DNA from: Pseudomonas protegens
Lineage (GTDB): Bacteria; Pseudomonadota; Gammaproteobacteria; Pseudomonadales; Pseudomonadaceae
Direction of reading: 5' to 3'
Length of the DNA: 64,000 nt
Assembly (NCBI RefSeq): GCF_003363755.1
Contig: NZ_CP031396.1
Coordinates: 6,170,501 to 6,234,500, forward strand
Part shown: one piece after another, positions 17,541 through 26,416 of the stretch
Layout of the letters: every line of letters starts with the position of its first letter
Position numbering within the stretch: position 1 is the first letter of the stretch
Translations under genes and position numbers: made by a program
The notes under the pieces: generated by a model
What the model was told of the DNA's origin: nothing
Database searches by the model: none
What the model saw: the letters and a program-made list of their open reading frames with translations, nothing else

Positions 17541-19322
17541 TCAATGCATCGCAGCGCATTGTCCGGAACCTGCGCCAAGGGCCGGTTCGAGGATCACCTC
17601 ATAGTCACTGACGCCTGCGGCATGGCGCCCGGCAATGTAGCCGAAGGTCATGGCCGGCCCCAGGTTGATGCCCCCGGACGGGTAGAAGCCGCCCATGACA
17701 CTGGCCATGTCGGTGCCCGCGGCATACAGCCCCGGGATCACCGCCCCGGCCTGATCCAGTACTTGGGCCTGGGGACTGGTCTTGAGCCCGGCAAAGGTGC
17801 CGAAACTGCCGGGCAGCACTTTGACCCCATAGAACGGCCCTTGCTGGATAGGCGCCACGCAGGGGTTAGGCCCTGGGTGCAGGGCGTCACCCTGCTTGCG
17901 GTTGTAGGGCGTCGAGCCGCGACCGAACTCAGGGTCCTGACCCTGCCGGGCATGCTGGTTGAACGCTTGTACCGTGGCGGCCAGGCCTTGTGGGTCGATG
18001 CCGCAACGCCGTGCCAGCTCCTGGATGGAGTCGGCCCGTTGCAGGTAGCCGTTGCGCACCAGATGGCCCACGGGCAGGGGGAAGGGGCGGGCATAACCCA
18101 GTCCGTAACGACGCTGGAAGCGGTGGTCGCAGATCAGCCAGGACGCCACTTCCTCGCCGGCCGGAACCGCTTCCACCATGGCCGCGGTGTAGTCGTAGTA
18201 ACCGTCGGCCTCGTTGACGAAGCGTTTGCCATTGGCCAGCACCCCGATCACCCCGGGCTTGGCCCGATCGATGATATGGGGAAAGTGGCCGATGCTGCCG
18301 TCGGCGTGTTGCACCCGCGATACCGGGGCCCAGGCCACCGGGCTGGCCAGGTCGGTGGCCAGCACGGCACCGGCGGCCTCACCGAGACGAATGCCGTCTC
18401 CCGAGCAGCTCAAGGGGGGCAAGGCCAGATGCTCATCGGGGTCAGGCGCCCGGGGAAACAGCGCCTGGCGTCGAACCGGGTCCTGGGCAAAACCGCCGGC
18501 CGCCAGGACCACGCCGCGACGAGCACGGATCTCCCGCGGCCCCTGAGGCGTGTCGACCAGGGCGCCGTGCACCCCTTGATCGTCCTGTAGCAGCGAACGG
18601 GCCGGCGACGACTCCAGCAGATTCACTCCCAGGTCCTGGGCCGACTTCGCCAGCCGGCCGATCAGCGCCACGCCGTTCACCAGGTGCATGGCTCGGCCAT
18701 GCAGCGCCAGGTCCCGCAGATGGCGGATAAAGCGCTTGCCCACATGCAACAGCGACTTGAACGAGCGCGTCATGCTGAGAAAGGCGCCCAGGTCAGCCCC
18801 GGCCATGATCGGCATGCCCAGGAACGAGGTCTCGCGCAGGGTCCGGCGCAGGCGCGCCAGCAAGGGACCGATGGCCCGGGCGTCATAGGGCGCGGCGATC
18901 ACCTGATGACCCTCGATGCCAGCCCCGGGCACCTGGCCGTGGATGTCCGGAATGCCATTGCCGTCGACGAACTGCAGGGCGGTGTGCTGTTCGAAGAACG
19001 CCACCATTTGTGGGCCGTTATCAAGAAAGGCGTCGATGCGTCCGGCGTCGTAGCCTTCGCCCAGTTCATGCCTGAGGTAGGTGCGCGGTTGCTGCGGGTT
19101 TTCATGGATGCCGGCGCGGCGCGCCAGGGGATTGCCCGGCACCCACATCCAGCCACCGGACCAGGCACTGGCACCGCCTAAAGTGGAATCCTTTTCCACT
19201 ACTACCACCTTCAGGCCATGCCACGCGGCGGTCACGGCACAGGCCAGGCCGGCAGCGCCGGAGCCGATCACCAGCAGGTCACAATCCAGGGGCGGGAGGG
19301 TTGCGGCGGGAACTTCGCTCAC
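17541..19322 (-). CDS. FAD-dependent ketosteroid dehydrogenase/fumarate reductase-type flavoprotein
   Basis: 593 residues. The N-terminal dinucleotide fold is DLLVIGSGAAGLACAVTAAWHG (about 15-36), followed by GGASAWSGGWMWVP, as in 3-ketosteroid Delta1- and Delta4-dehydrogenases. The C-terminal FAD segment is GLYAAGTDMASVMGGFYPSGGINLGPAMTFGYIAGRHAA (first and last parts given from about 530 to 570). The substrate is probably a ketosteroid-like or related cyclic compound, but family members are diverse. No neighbouring steroid genes are seen. An inverted repeat resembling an IclR-type operator lies just upstream. Confidence 0.8.
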   Translation of the reverse strand: MSEVPAATLPPLDCDLLVIGSGAAGLACAVTAAWHGLKVVVVEKDSTLGGASAWSGGWMWVPGNPLARRAGIHENPQQPRTYLRHELGEGYDAGRIDAFLDNGPQMVAFFEQHTALQFVDGNGIPDIHGQVPGAGIEGHQVIAAPYDARAIGPLLARLRRTLRETSFLGMPIMAGADLGAFLSMTRSFKSLLHVGKRFIRHLRDLALHGRAMHLVNGVALIGRLAKSAQDLGVNLLESSPARSLLQDDQGVHGALVDTPQGPREIRARRGVVLAAGGFAQDPVRRQALFPRAPDPDEHLALPPLSCSGDGIRLGEAAGAVLATDLASPVAWAPVSRVQHADGSIGHFPHIIDRAKPGVIGVLANGKRFVNEADGYYDYTAAMVEAVPAGEEVASWLICDHRFQRRYGLGYARPFPLPVGHLVRNGYLQRADSIQELARRCGIDPQGLAATVQAFNQHARQGQDPEFGRGSTPYNRKQGDALHPGPNPCVAPIQQGPFYGVKVLPGSFGTFAGLKTSPQAQVLDQAGAVIPGLYAAGTDMASVMGGFYPSGGINLGPAMTFGYIAGRHAAGVSDYEVILEPALGAGSGQCAAMH

Positions 19323-19355
19323 GATGACAGGCCTTTTCGATGTAATTATAAAAAG

Positions 19356-19370
19356 TGGAATTATGTTCCA
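19356..19370. promoter_or_regulatory. IclR-type inverted repeat upstream of the flavin dehydrogenase
   Basis: TGGAATTATGTTCCA, with arms TGGAA/TTCCA separated by five AT-rich bases, 34 bp upstream of the gene start in an AT-rich promoter-like stretch. It resembles the 15-bp IclR-family consensus (TGGAA-N5-TTCCA). No IclR gene is present in the window, so the regulator would be encoded elsewhere (inference). Confidence 0.45.
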
Positions 19371-19502
19371 TATTGTTGAAAAACTATTTCACGTGGCCGC
19401 GAGGCTGTCAAACCCGCTGCGTTTTGCAGGTGGCAACACCCTGTGCAGCGGCGTTGCCCGAGGATGGGAGGGGGGATAGGGCGGCGGCCTTGGTGGCGTC
19501 CG

Positions 19503-20114
19503 TCAGGGTTTGCGCAGGATCAGGTCGAACCTGTGGTTGTGCTTGGGACCGCGCAGGCTCTTGCCCAGCCCTTCGCTTTCCTCGAAATGCTCGATGTGCA
19601 GGCCGGCGCACAGTGCCTGTGCGGCGCTGCGGGAGTGAAAAGTCAGGTCTGGCGCCGTGGCCCATTGGTCCCGCTCACCGAACAGCTGGCCCACCAGCAA
19701 CGCGCCGGGTTGCAAGGCCTCGACTTGCACCTGCCAGAACCGGGCGAAGGCGTCGGGGCGACAGAACGGCCAGGCCAGTCCGGCGTGAATCAGCTGGGCC
19801 GGCGCCAGTTCATTGAGGGTTTCGAACTGCCCCTGGACGGCACGTAGGCGACCTTCGGCGAGGGTTCCGGCGCGTTCTTTGAGGCGCTCGATGGCGCTCG
19901 CTTCCTGGTCGATGGCCAGCACTCTCCAGCCGCGCTCCAGCAATAAGCGGGTCTCGATGCCCGAGCCGCAACCCAGGTCGATGGCCTGAGGGTGGTCCAT
20001 GTCGGGCAGGTTCAAGGCCAGGGCGCGGCACAACAGGGGCGAAGGTGGGCGACCCTCGAAAGTCTTGTAGAAGGCTTCCCACCGGGCGGACGTCTCACTG
20101 TCTGGTGCTGGCAT
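19503..20114 (-). CDS. Class I SAM-dependent methyltransferase
   Basis: 203 residues. SAM motif I is AIDLGCGSGIETRLLLERG (about 44-62), then VLAIDQEASAIERL (acidic ribose-binding residue). There is no recognised substrate domain, and the size and the EAFYKTFEG.PPSPLLCRAL start resemble small TehB/UbiE-type enzymes. The substrate cannot be assigned. It lies 180 bp beyond the flavin dehydrogenase promoter region, transcribed on the same strand as ppnN. Confidence 0.82.
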   Translation of the reverse strand: MPAPDSETSARWEAFYKTFEGRPPSPLLCRALALNLPDMDHPQAIDLGCGSGIETRLLLERGWRVLAIDQEASAIERLKERAGTLAEGRLRAVQGQFETLNELAPAQLIHAGLAWPFCRPDAFARFWQVQVEALQPGALLVGQLFGERDQWATAPDLTFHSRSAAQALCAGLHIEHFEESEGLGKSLRGPKHNHRFDLILRKP

Positions 20115-20231
20115 GAATCACTCCTTGATGGTTGGCGCCACATCCTACCGGAGCCCGGCCATCCTTTGCCGGGTTTCAGCTAGCACAAAGCCGAGGGGGC
20201 GGCCTGGCGCGGGAGGCCAATGCCGGGCAAG

Positions 20232-20263
20232 AAAAAGCCGCGCGCTCCCAGGGAACGCGCGGC
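20232..20263 (-). terminator. Rho-independent terminator of ppnN
   Basis: On the minus strand a strong hairpin (arms GCCGCGCGTTCC/GGGAGCGCGCGGC, 20237-20263) is followed by five T residues (20236-20232). It begins about 28 bp after the ppnN stop codon. Confidence 0.85.
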
Positions 20264-20291
20264 GCTGTTCAACCACCGAAGGGGCTGGGGA

Positions 20292-21665
20292 TCAACTCAC
20301 TACGCGGTAGCACGGCACATAGGCCGCGCCGCCTGGCAGCTTCATGCGGTGCTGCTCGACGAAGGCTTTGAGCAGTTGGTCCAGGGGCTGCATGATCGCC
20401 GGGTCACCGTGAATGCTGTAGGGACCTTTCTGTTCGATCAGGCGGATGCCCTGGTCCTTGACGTTGCCGGCGACGATGCCGGAGAACGCCCGGCGCAGGT
20501 TGGCCGCCAGTTCGTGGGGCGCCAGGGCGTGGTTCAGTTGCAGGTTGGCCATGTTCTCGTGGGTCGGATCGAAGGGGCGCTGAAAGCCCTCGTCGATCTT
20601 CAGCAGCCAGTTGAAGTGGAAGGCGTCGTTGCGTTCGCGGCGGAACTGCTTGACGGTCTTCAGCCCTTCGGTCATCTGCCGGGCCACTTCTGCCGGGTTG
20701 TCGATGATGATCTGGTAGTGCTTCTGCGCCGCTTCGCCCAGGGTCGCCAGGACAAAGGCGTTGAGCTGCTCCAGATAGGGCGCTGCGCTCTTGGGACCGG
20801 TCAGGATCACCGGGAACGGCAGTTCACGGTTGTCCGGGTGCATCAGGATGCCCAGCAGGTAGAGGAATTCCTCGGCGGTGCCGGCGCCCCCCGGGAAGAT
20901 GATGATGCCGTGGCCGACACGCACGAAGGCCTCCAGGCGCTTCTCGATGTCCGGCAGGATCACCAGCTCGTTGACGATGGGGTTCGGTGCTTCGGCGGCG
21001 ATGATCCCCGGCTCGGTCAGGCCCAGGTAGCGGCCGCCGCTCATGCGCTGCTTGGCGTGGGCGATGGTGGCGCCTTTCATCGGGCCCTTCATCACGCCCG
21101 GACCGCAGCCGGTGCAGATGTCCAGCTTGCGCAGGCCCAGTTCGTGGCCGACCTTCTTGGTGTATTTGTATTCTTCGGTATTGATCGAGTGGCCGCCCCA
21201 GCACACCACCATCTTCGGCTCCACGCCGGGCCGCAGGGTGCGGGCGTTGCGCAGCAGGTGGAAGACGTAGTCGGTGATGCCCTGGGAGCTCTCCAGGTCG
21301 ATGCGCTGGCTGTCCAGTTCGTTCTCGGTGTAGACGATGTCGCGCAGGGCGCTGAAGAGCATTTCCCGGGTGCTGGCAATCATCTCGCCATCGACGAAGG
21401 CGTCGGCCGGTGCGTTCAGCAGTTCCAGGCGCACGCCACGGTCCTGCTGGTGAATGCGCACTTCGAAATCGTGGTAGGCGTCGAGGATGGTCTTGGCGTT
21501 ATCGACGTGGGCGCCGGTGTTGAGGATCGCCAGGGCGCACTGGCGGAACAGCGTGTAGATGCTGCCGGAACCGGCGGCGCTGAGTTGTTGCACTTCACGT
21601 TGCGAGAGGGTCTCCAGGCTGCCTTTCGGGCTCACCGAAGCATTGATCACTTGTCTTTGCGGCAT
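20292..21665 (-). CDS. ppnN: Pyrimidine/purine nucleotide 5'-monophosphate nucleosidase PpnN
   Basis: LOG-family enzyme that cleaves nucleoside 5'-monophosphates to base and ribose 5-phosphate; in E. coli it is stimulated by (p)ppGpp. 457 residues from the ATG at 21665, which has AGGAAATGG upstream and matches the ~454-residue E. coli protein. The longer open frame above it is discarded. The catalytic LOG motif appears as FPGGAGTAEEFLY, preceded by GCGPGVMKGPMKGA and an N-terminal regulatory domain starting MPQRQVINASVSPKGSLETLS. It ends in a clear terminator and is monocistronic. Confidence 0.93.
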   Translation of the reverse strand: MPQRQVINASVSPKGSLETLSQREVQQLSAAGSGSIYTLFRQCALAILNTGAHVDNAKTILDAYHDFEVRIHQQDRGVRLELLNAPADAFVDGEMIASTREMLFSALRDIVYTENELDSQRIDLESSQGITDYVFHLLRNARTLRPGVEPKMVVCWGGHSINTEEYKYTKKVGHELGLRKLDICTGCGPGVMKGPMKGATIAHAKQRMSGGRYLGLTEPGIIAAEAPNPIVNELVILPDIEKRLEAFVRVGHGIIIFPGGAGTAEEFLYLLGILMHPDNRELPFPVILTGPKSAAPYLEQLNAFVLATLGEAAQKHYQIIIDNPAEVARQMTEGLKTVKQFRRERNDAFHFNWLLKIDEGFQRPFDPTHENMANLQLNHALAPHELAANLRRAFSGIVAGNVKDQGIRLIEQKGPYSIHGDPAIMQPLDQLLKAFVEQHRMKLPGGAAYVPCYRVVS

Positions 21666-21888
21666 TAATCCATTTCCTGAAATCGGCGCCACCGCGCCAT
21701 GTGCGGTCAGTGGCGAAAAAACGGCGGGGCAGTGAAAGAGCCACCGGTACGGGGCTTGGTTTCCAGCGGCAGGGCAAGAAAGCAAACGTCGTCGCGAGAT
21801 TGTTCGCTGTCTGAATCTACCTCAAGCGGGCCCGCTGTGGCTGGAAAAATGACGATCCGTCACGGTCGCGGTGAATTTTCATCGAGCC

Positions 21889-22554
21889 TCAGCAGACGCT
21901 GGCCCGTGCCGGATCCATCACCGGCGAGGCTACGGCCTGGGTCAGGCGTTGCTGCAGGGCCGGATAACCCGCGCTCTGGCCCCAGGCGTGTTCGTCCAGG
22001 GTCAGACCGACGATCTGCAGGAATTCGAAGCGTCCGCTCAGCAATTGATGAGGCCCGGAAAAAGCCGGCGCGGGAATGAACAGCAATGCCCGCAACAGGC
22101 TGTCGCCGCCGTCGATGGGTTGCCCGGTACGCATGCGGTCCCATTCGCCCAGAGGCTGCTGCTCGCCGAAACGGCCGGCGGCCAGTAGCAGTTGATAGGC
22201 GCAAAATTTACGCAGCAGGTGCAGGGCCCAGGGCGCCTGCTCGCGGGTTTCCAGCAGCAGTTCCTGGCCCATCCCGGACCAGCCATCGGCTTCGGGTTGC
22301 GCATCTTCCCAGGCATTGGACAGCCCTGAAGTGACGTACAGCCAACTGCTGCGCGTGGTGGTAGGCGGAGATTCGAAGACTCCGTGGCTGAGCCAGCGCG
22401 GGTCGATTTCGGTCTGACCGAAGACCTCGCTGAACAGCGCCATGTCCAGGGGGTAGATGCCTGGGCCCAGGTCGCCGAACAGCGCCGGGTAGAGTTGTTC
22501 TTCACGTTGTGCCCAGGCGGCTTCAAACCATGAAGAGTCGGGGGATTGCAGCAT
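21889..22554 (-). CDS. Suppressor-of-fused domain protein
   Basis: 221 residues resembling bacterial SUFU-domain proteins, with WLYVTSGLSNAWEDAQPEADGWSGMGQELLLET (visible in two parts at about 71-103) as the family core. Bacterial SUFU proteins are often immunity proteins against polymorphic toxins or are of unknown role; no toxin gene is adjacent here. It is 51 bp downstream of cobB on the same strand. No signal peptide or membrane segment. Confidence 0.75.
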   Translation of the reverse strand: MLQSPDSSWFEAAWAQREEQLYPALFGDLGPGIYPLDMALFSEVFGQTEIDPRWLSHGVFESPPTTTRSSWLYVTSGLSNAWEDAQPEADGWSGMGQELLLETREQAPWALHLLRKFCAYQLLLAAGRFGEQQPLGEWDRMRTGQPIDGGDSLLRALLFIPAPAFSGPHQLLSGRFEFLQIVGLTLDEHAWGQSAGYPALQQRLTQAVASPVMDPARASVC

Positions 22555-22605
22555 GTGAAAGCGTCCTTGAACAGAAACGGTGGCTCGGCTTGAGCCGCCA
22601 GAAAA

Positions 22606-23355
22606 TCAGGCAAAGGCCTGGCGCAGCAGTTGCGGCAGAATCTCTCCGGCCTTGCCCACCAGGCTGTATTCCTCAGGCTTCGTACAGGCCTGGGGCTGCG
22701 GGTTGATGTGCACCACGCAGGCACCTTGCTCCAGCGCCAGTTGGGGGATCTGCGCCGCTGGCTGCACCAGACCCGAGGTGCCTACCGACAACAGCAGGTC
22801 GCATTCGCCTGCCGCTTTGAATGCCTCTTTGAGGATGTGCGGTGGCAGGGCTTCGCCGAACCACACCACCCCGGGGCGGATCTTGCCGTTGCAGCCGGTG
22901 CAACGGGGGGGCTCCAGGCTGCAACCCTGCTCCGGCAACAGGGGTTCTGGCAGTTTGCCGCTGAAGGGGCGGTTGCAGGCGAAGCACTTGGGGTGATGCA
23001 GGCTGCCGTGCAGGTGCAGCACCGAGGGGCTGCCGGCGCGCTCGTGCAGGTCATCGACATTCTGGGTGATCAGGGTCAGGCGCGGTACGCGCCGGGCCAG
23101 TTCGGCAATCGCCAGGTGGGCCGGGTTGGGTCGGGCCTGGAGCACTTTCATGCGGCGCCATTCATACCAGCCCCAGACCAGCGCCGGGTCCTCGCGAAAG
23201 GCTTGGGGCGTGGCCAGCCGCGCCGGGTCGAAGTTCTCCCACAATCCGGTCAGGGCGTCGCGAAAGGTCGGGATGGCGCTTTCGGCCGAGACTCCGGCGC
23301 CACTGAACACCACCAGGTGTCGGGCCTGGGCCAGGCGTTGGGGATCGAACTCCAT
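22606..23355 (-). CDS. cobB: NAD-dependent sirtuin deacylase CobB
   Basis: Removes acyl groups from protein lysines using NAD+. 249 residues from the ATG at 23355. Motifs seen are the NAD site FSGAGVSAESAIPTFRD (17-33), TQNVDDLHERAG (97-108), the catalytic His116 in HLHGSL, four zinc cysteines (CFAC and CTGC), and GTSGLVQPAA. The Tyr64-x-x-Arg67 pair (YEWR) is the class III signature linked to succinyl/malonyl specificity. The NAD salvage genes ten kilobases away are a functional rather than physical link. Confidence 0.93.
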   Translation of the reverse strand: MEFDPQRLAQARHLVVFSGAGVSAESAIPTFRDALTGLWENFDPARLATPQAFREDPALVWGWYEWRRMKVLQARPNPAHLAIAELARRVPRLTLITQNVDDLHERAGSPSVLHLHGSLHHPKCFACNRPFSGKLPEPLLPEQGCSLEPPRCTGCNGKIRPGVVWFGEALPPHILKEAFKAAGECDLLLSVGTSGLVQPAAQIPQLALEQGACVVHINPQPQACTKPEEYSLVGKAGEILPQLLRQAFA

Positions 23356-23535
23356 GGATGACCTGTCTCCCTTGTTACGCTGATATCGGGGTCGCATTAT
23401 CGCCAGCCGGTTCGGACCTGTCCGAAAAAAACACTGCGGGCGCATCGGGAATGAATTTATCGTCAAGCCGCCGCTCATAACTCTTGTCAGCGGTCCTGTC
23501 CGTAGAGTCCTCAAACCTTCAGGGAGTGTTACCCC

Positions 23536-23940
23536 ATGTGCCCAGCCTCGTCCGTCAACCCAGACGCCACCTCCCGTTTGATCCTGGTGGTGGAGGATGA
23601 ACCGACGGTGCTGGAGTTCCTGTGCGAGATTCTGCAGGACGAGGGGTTTGCCACCGAGGCCATGGAGAGTGCCGACCGGGCCTGGGAATTCCTCCAACAA
23701 CATGCCGCGGACGTGGCCCTGCTGCTGACCGATATCACCATGCCCGGCCGGCTCAATGGCGCCAGCCTGAGCAACCTGTGCGGTGAGCACTGGCCGTCGC
23801 TGCCCATTGTGGTCATGTCGGGGTTCGAGACCCCCGAGAGTTCCGGGGTGCGTTATCCGGTGTCCTTCATTCGCAAGCCCTGGACCATCGGGCAGATCCT
23901 CGACTGTGTGGAAGGCGCGCTGAAATCGGCCCAGGGTTGA
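23536..23940 (+). CDS. Single-domain response regulator (REC)
   Basis: 134 residues containing only a receiver domain: acidic pocket VVEDEPTVLEFL (about 19-30), phospho-acceptor Asp in LLLTDITMPG (about 68-72), conserved Ser in VVMSG, and Lys in FIRKPW. No output domain, so it acts by protein interaction, typically downstream of a hybrid histidine kinase. No kinase gene is adjacent. It lies convergent with the oxaloacetate decarboxylase gene and begins after AGGGAG. Confidence 0.88.
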   Translation: MCPASSVNPDATSRLILVVEDEPTVLEFLCEILQDEGFATEAMESADRAWEFLQQHAADVALLLTDITMPGRLNGASLSNLCGEHWPSLPIVVMSGFETPESSGVRYPVSFIRKPWTIGQILDCVEGALKSAQG

Positions 23941-23973
23941 GGCGTTGCGCCTCACCCCGGCCCATCGCCGGTG

Positions 23974-24843
23974 TTACTCCTTGACGCTCATGAACTCCTT
24001 GGCCCAGACGATGTAGTCCTCGGGCTGGGTGTAGGTATGAGCCAGTTCGGTGGCACTCAGGTCCGAGGCCTGGGTGAAGATCTGCCGCTGTTCCCGCAGG
24101 CAGTCGTAAGTGGCCTTGATCGCGGCGAAGTAGGCGGCGTGGCCGTCCACCACGATTTTCACTCCCAGCTCCGCCAGGCGTGCGTCATCGCGCAGGGCCG
24201 GGTTGCCGTAGGTCACCAGCATCAGCGGCACACTCAGGTGCTCGGAGATCTGTTCCAGTTGCTCGAAATCACGGATGCCCACCATGCAGATGGCGTCGGC
24301 GCCGGCACGTTGATACTGCTGGGTGCGGCTGATGATTTCCTGCACCGGAAGAATCCCGGCGTTGGTCCGGGCGATGATCGCCAGTTCGTTATCGACCCGG
24401 GCTTCCAGGGCGGCGCGGATCTTGCCGACGCCTTCGGCAACGCCAATCAGGTCGGTGGATTTACGCCCGAATTGCGCGGGCAGCAGGGTGTCTTCGATGG
24501 TCAGCGCGGCGATGCCGGCACGCTCCAGTTCAACCACGGTGCGCATCACGTTGAGGGCGTTGCCATAACCATGGTCGGCATCGGCGATCACCGGCAACTG
24601 GGCCACACGGCCGATGCGGGTGGCCTGTTCGGCGAATTCGCTGAGGGTGATCAGGGCGAAGTCAGGGGCCGCCAGCACTTGCAGCGAAGCCACGGAGCCA
24701 CCCAGGATGCCCACTTCAAAACCCAGGTCGGCGGCGATACGGGCAGACATCGGGTCGAACACGGAAGCGGTGTGGTAGCAGGAGTTGGAAGCGATCAGTT
24801 CACGGAAACCGCGGCGCAAATCTTGATGGGAAAGCCTGGACAT
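23974..24843 (-). CDS. Oxaloacetate decarboxylase (isocitrate lyase/PEP mutase superfamily)
   Basis: 289 residues from the ATG at 24843, the same length I recall for P. aeruginosa PA4872, a PEP-mutase-fold oxaloacetate decarboxylase. Visible motifs are VFDPMSARIAADLGFEVGILGG, PVIADADHGYGNALNV (metal-binding Asp residues) and AALTIEDTLLPAQFG, the PA4872-type variant of the superfamily's catalytic loop. It converts oxaloacetate to pyruvate and CO2 in the cytoplasm. The start has a CGGAGCTGTT ribosome region. No operon partner. Confidence 0.85.
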   Translation of the reverse strand: MSRLSHQDLRRGFRELIASNSCYHTASVFDPMSARIAADLGFEVGILGGSVASLQVLAAPDFALITLSEFAEQATRIGRVAQLPVIADADHGYGNALNVMRTVVELERAGIAALTIEDTLLPAQFGRKSTDLIGVAEGVGKIRAALEARVDNELAIIARTNAGILPVQEIISRTQQYQRAGADAICMVGIRDFEQLEQISEHLSVPLMLVTYGNPALRDDARLAELGVKIVVDGHAAYFAAIKATYDCLREQRQIFTQASDLSATELAHTYTQPEDYIVWAKEFMSVKE

Positions 24844-25281
24844 AACAGCTCCGAGATAGGATCGAGAGATCGACCTTGAGGTCGAGTCAGATTTTGCAAT
24901 CAGTTCCCTTGGCGAGCCGATGATTGAAGGGCTCACAGCGAAACGTTAGTTGGGCAGATGAAGGTGAAGCAAAGGGGGGTAACAAGGCGTCTGGGTCTTA
25001 CTCGGTTGCGTGAACCGGCAAGTTTATTATGCGAAGCCGACATAGCGGGACGAGGCTAACACGCTCCAAGGCCCGAGTTGATGAGGAATTTGCATAGCAT
25101 TATGCCGGACCGGCATTGGCATTTTTTTTCTAACCGAATATTACGACGCTTCGCCGAAGGCGGTTGAGGAGGCCGCCGCGGGCAACCGGGGGCTTGTCGA
25201 TCCCTGGCAAATCCACCAAGCTGCCGCGCCTCGAATGGCAGCTTGGCAGCTGCGCAATGGCTTGGTTCAAGGATGCAGGTA
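24844..25281. other. AT-richer divergent promoter region
   Basis: 438 bp between the divergent decarboxylase and saccharopine-dehydrogenase-like genes. It has lower GC than its surroundings. A 15-bp palindrome ATGCCGGACCGGCAT at 25102-25116 is followed by TGGC and eight T residues, so it could be a terminator or an operator; no plus-strand gene ends here. No gene recognised. Confidence 0.5.
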
Positions 25282-26409
25282 ATGACGCTCAGGGTGTTGG
25301 TGGTCGGTGGTTATGGCAATTTCGGCAGCATCGTCTGCCGCTATCTGATCCAGACGCCCGGGGTGCATCTGCTGATTTCCGGGCGTGACCCGCGCAAGCT
25401 CGCGGCCAAGGTTCAGGCGCTGCAAGCCGAGGCTGGACAGCCCTGCGAAGGCTGGTGCGGCGATGCCATGGGCCCGCAGTGGGTGCCGGCGCTCAAGGCC
25501 CTGGATGTGCATTGGGTGATCCACACCGCAGGGCCGTTCCAGGGCCAGTCCTACGCGGTGGCCCAGGGCTGCATCGAGGCTGGGGTCAACTACTGCGACC
25601 TGGCCGACTGCCGCCAGTTCGTGCGCGGTATCGGCACCCTGGATGAGGCGGCTCGGGCCGCCGGGGTGACCCTCCTCAGCGGGTGCAGTTCGGTGCCGAC
25701 CCTGTCGACGGCGATCATCGATGAGCACCGTGAGCGTTTCTCCCGCATCGATCGGATCGAGCACGGTATTTCCTCCTCGGCGAAAATGCCCGGCCTGTCC
25801 ACCATCCAGGGTGTACTGGCCTACGCCGGCCGGCCGATCCTGCAACTCAAGGACGGCCAGTCGCTCCCGGTGATCGGCTGGCAGGGCCTGACCTTGCGCA
25901 AGCTGCCCAGGCTGGGCACGCGGCTGGTGGCCAATGTCGATGTACCGGACCTGGACCTGTTCGCCGAGCGTTATGGCGCCCACACCTTGAGCTTCAAGGC
26001 GGGTGCCGGGCTGAAGGTCGCCGGGCTGGCCAACGCCCTGCTGGCCCAGGCGGTGAAGCTCGGGCTGATCGCCGACCCGGCGCCCTGGGCTGCGCGTCTG
26101 CATCGTTGCGGCACTTGGTTTGAAGGTTTCGGCGACGGCCTCAGTGCCCTGTACGTGGACGTGCATGGCCTGGGCCAGGACGGTCAGCCGCTGTCGATGT
26201 ACGCGCAGTTGACCGCCACCCACGATCACGGCCCGGAAATCCCCAGCTGCGCTGCGGTGGCCCTGGTGCACAAGCTGCTGGCCGGCCATGTGCCGGTCTC
26301 GGGGGCGCGCTCCAGTGCTGGCGAGGTCAGTGTCGAGGAGTACCTGCGGGCGATCGATGATCCGGATCACCTGCAACTGCAGGTGAGTTTCTCGCGCCCG
26401 CCGGTTTAA
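25282..26409 (+). CDS. Saccharopine dehydrogenase-like NAD(P)-binding protein
   Basis: 375 residues from the ATG at 25282, chosen for the CAGG-type ribosome site; an ATG nine bases upstream is possible. The N-terminal nucleotide-binding fold is VLVVGGYGNFGSIVCRYL, followed by ISGRDPRKL and HTAGPFQGQSYAVAQGCIEAGVNYCDLAD, as in saccharopine-dehydrogenase-like and trans-acting enoyl reductase proteins. The true reaction of this branch is not established. Convergent with the beta-propeller gene, 7 bp apart. Confidence 0.78.
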   Translation: MTLRVLVVGGYGNFGSIVCRYLIQTPGVHLLISGRDPRKLAAKVQALQAEAGQPCEGWCGDAMGPQWVPALKALDVHWVIHTAGPFQGQSYAVAQGCIEAGVNYCDLADCRQFVRGIGTLDEAARAAGVTLLSGCSSVPTLSTAIIDEHRERFSRIDRIEHGISSSAKMPGLSTIQGVLAYAGRPILQLKDGQSLPVIGWQGLTLRKLPRLGTRLVANVDVPDLDLFAERYGAHTLSFKAGAGLKVAGLANALLAQAVKLGLIADPAPWAARLHRCGTWFEGFGDGLSALYVDVHGLGQDGQPLSMYAQLTATHDHGPEIPSCAAVALVHKLLAGHVPVSGARSSAGEVSVEEYLRAIDDPDHLQLQVSFSRPPV

Positions 26410-26416
26410 AACCCAC

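Noticed and set aside
25102..25131. Palindrome with T8 as a definite terminator
   Set aside because: No gene on the plus strand ends near it, the stem is short, and an operator is equally likely; kept only as part of the intergenic description.
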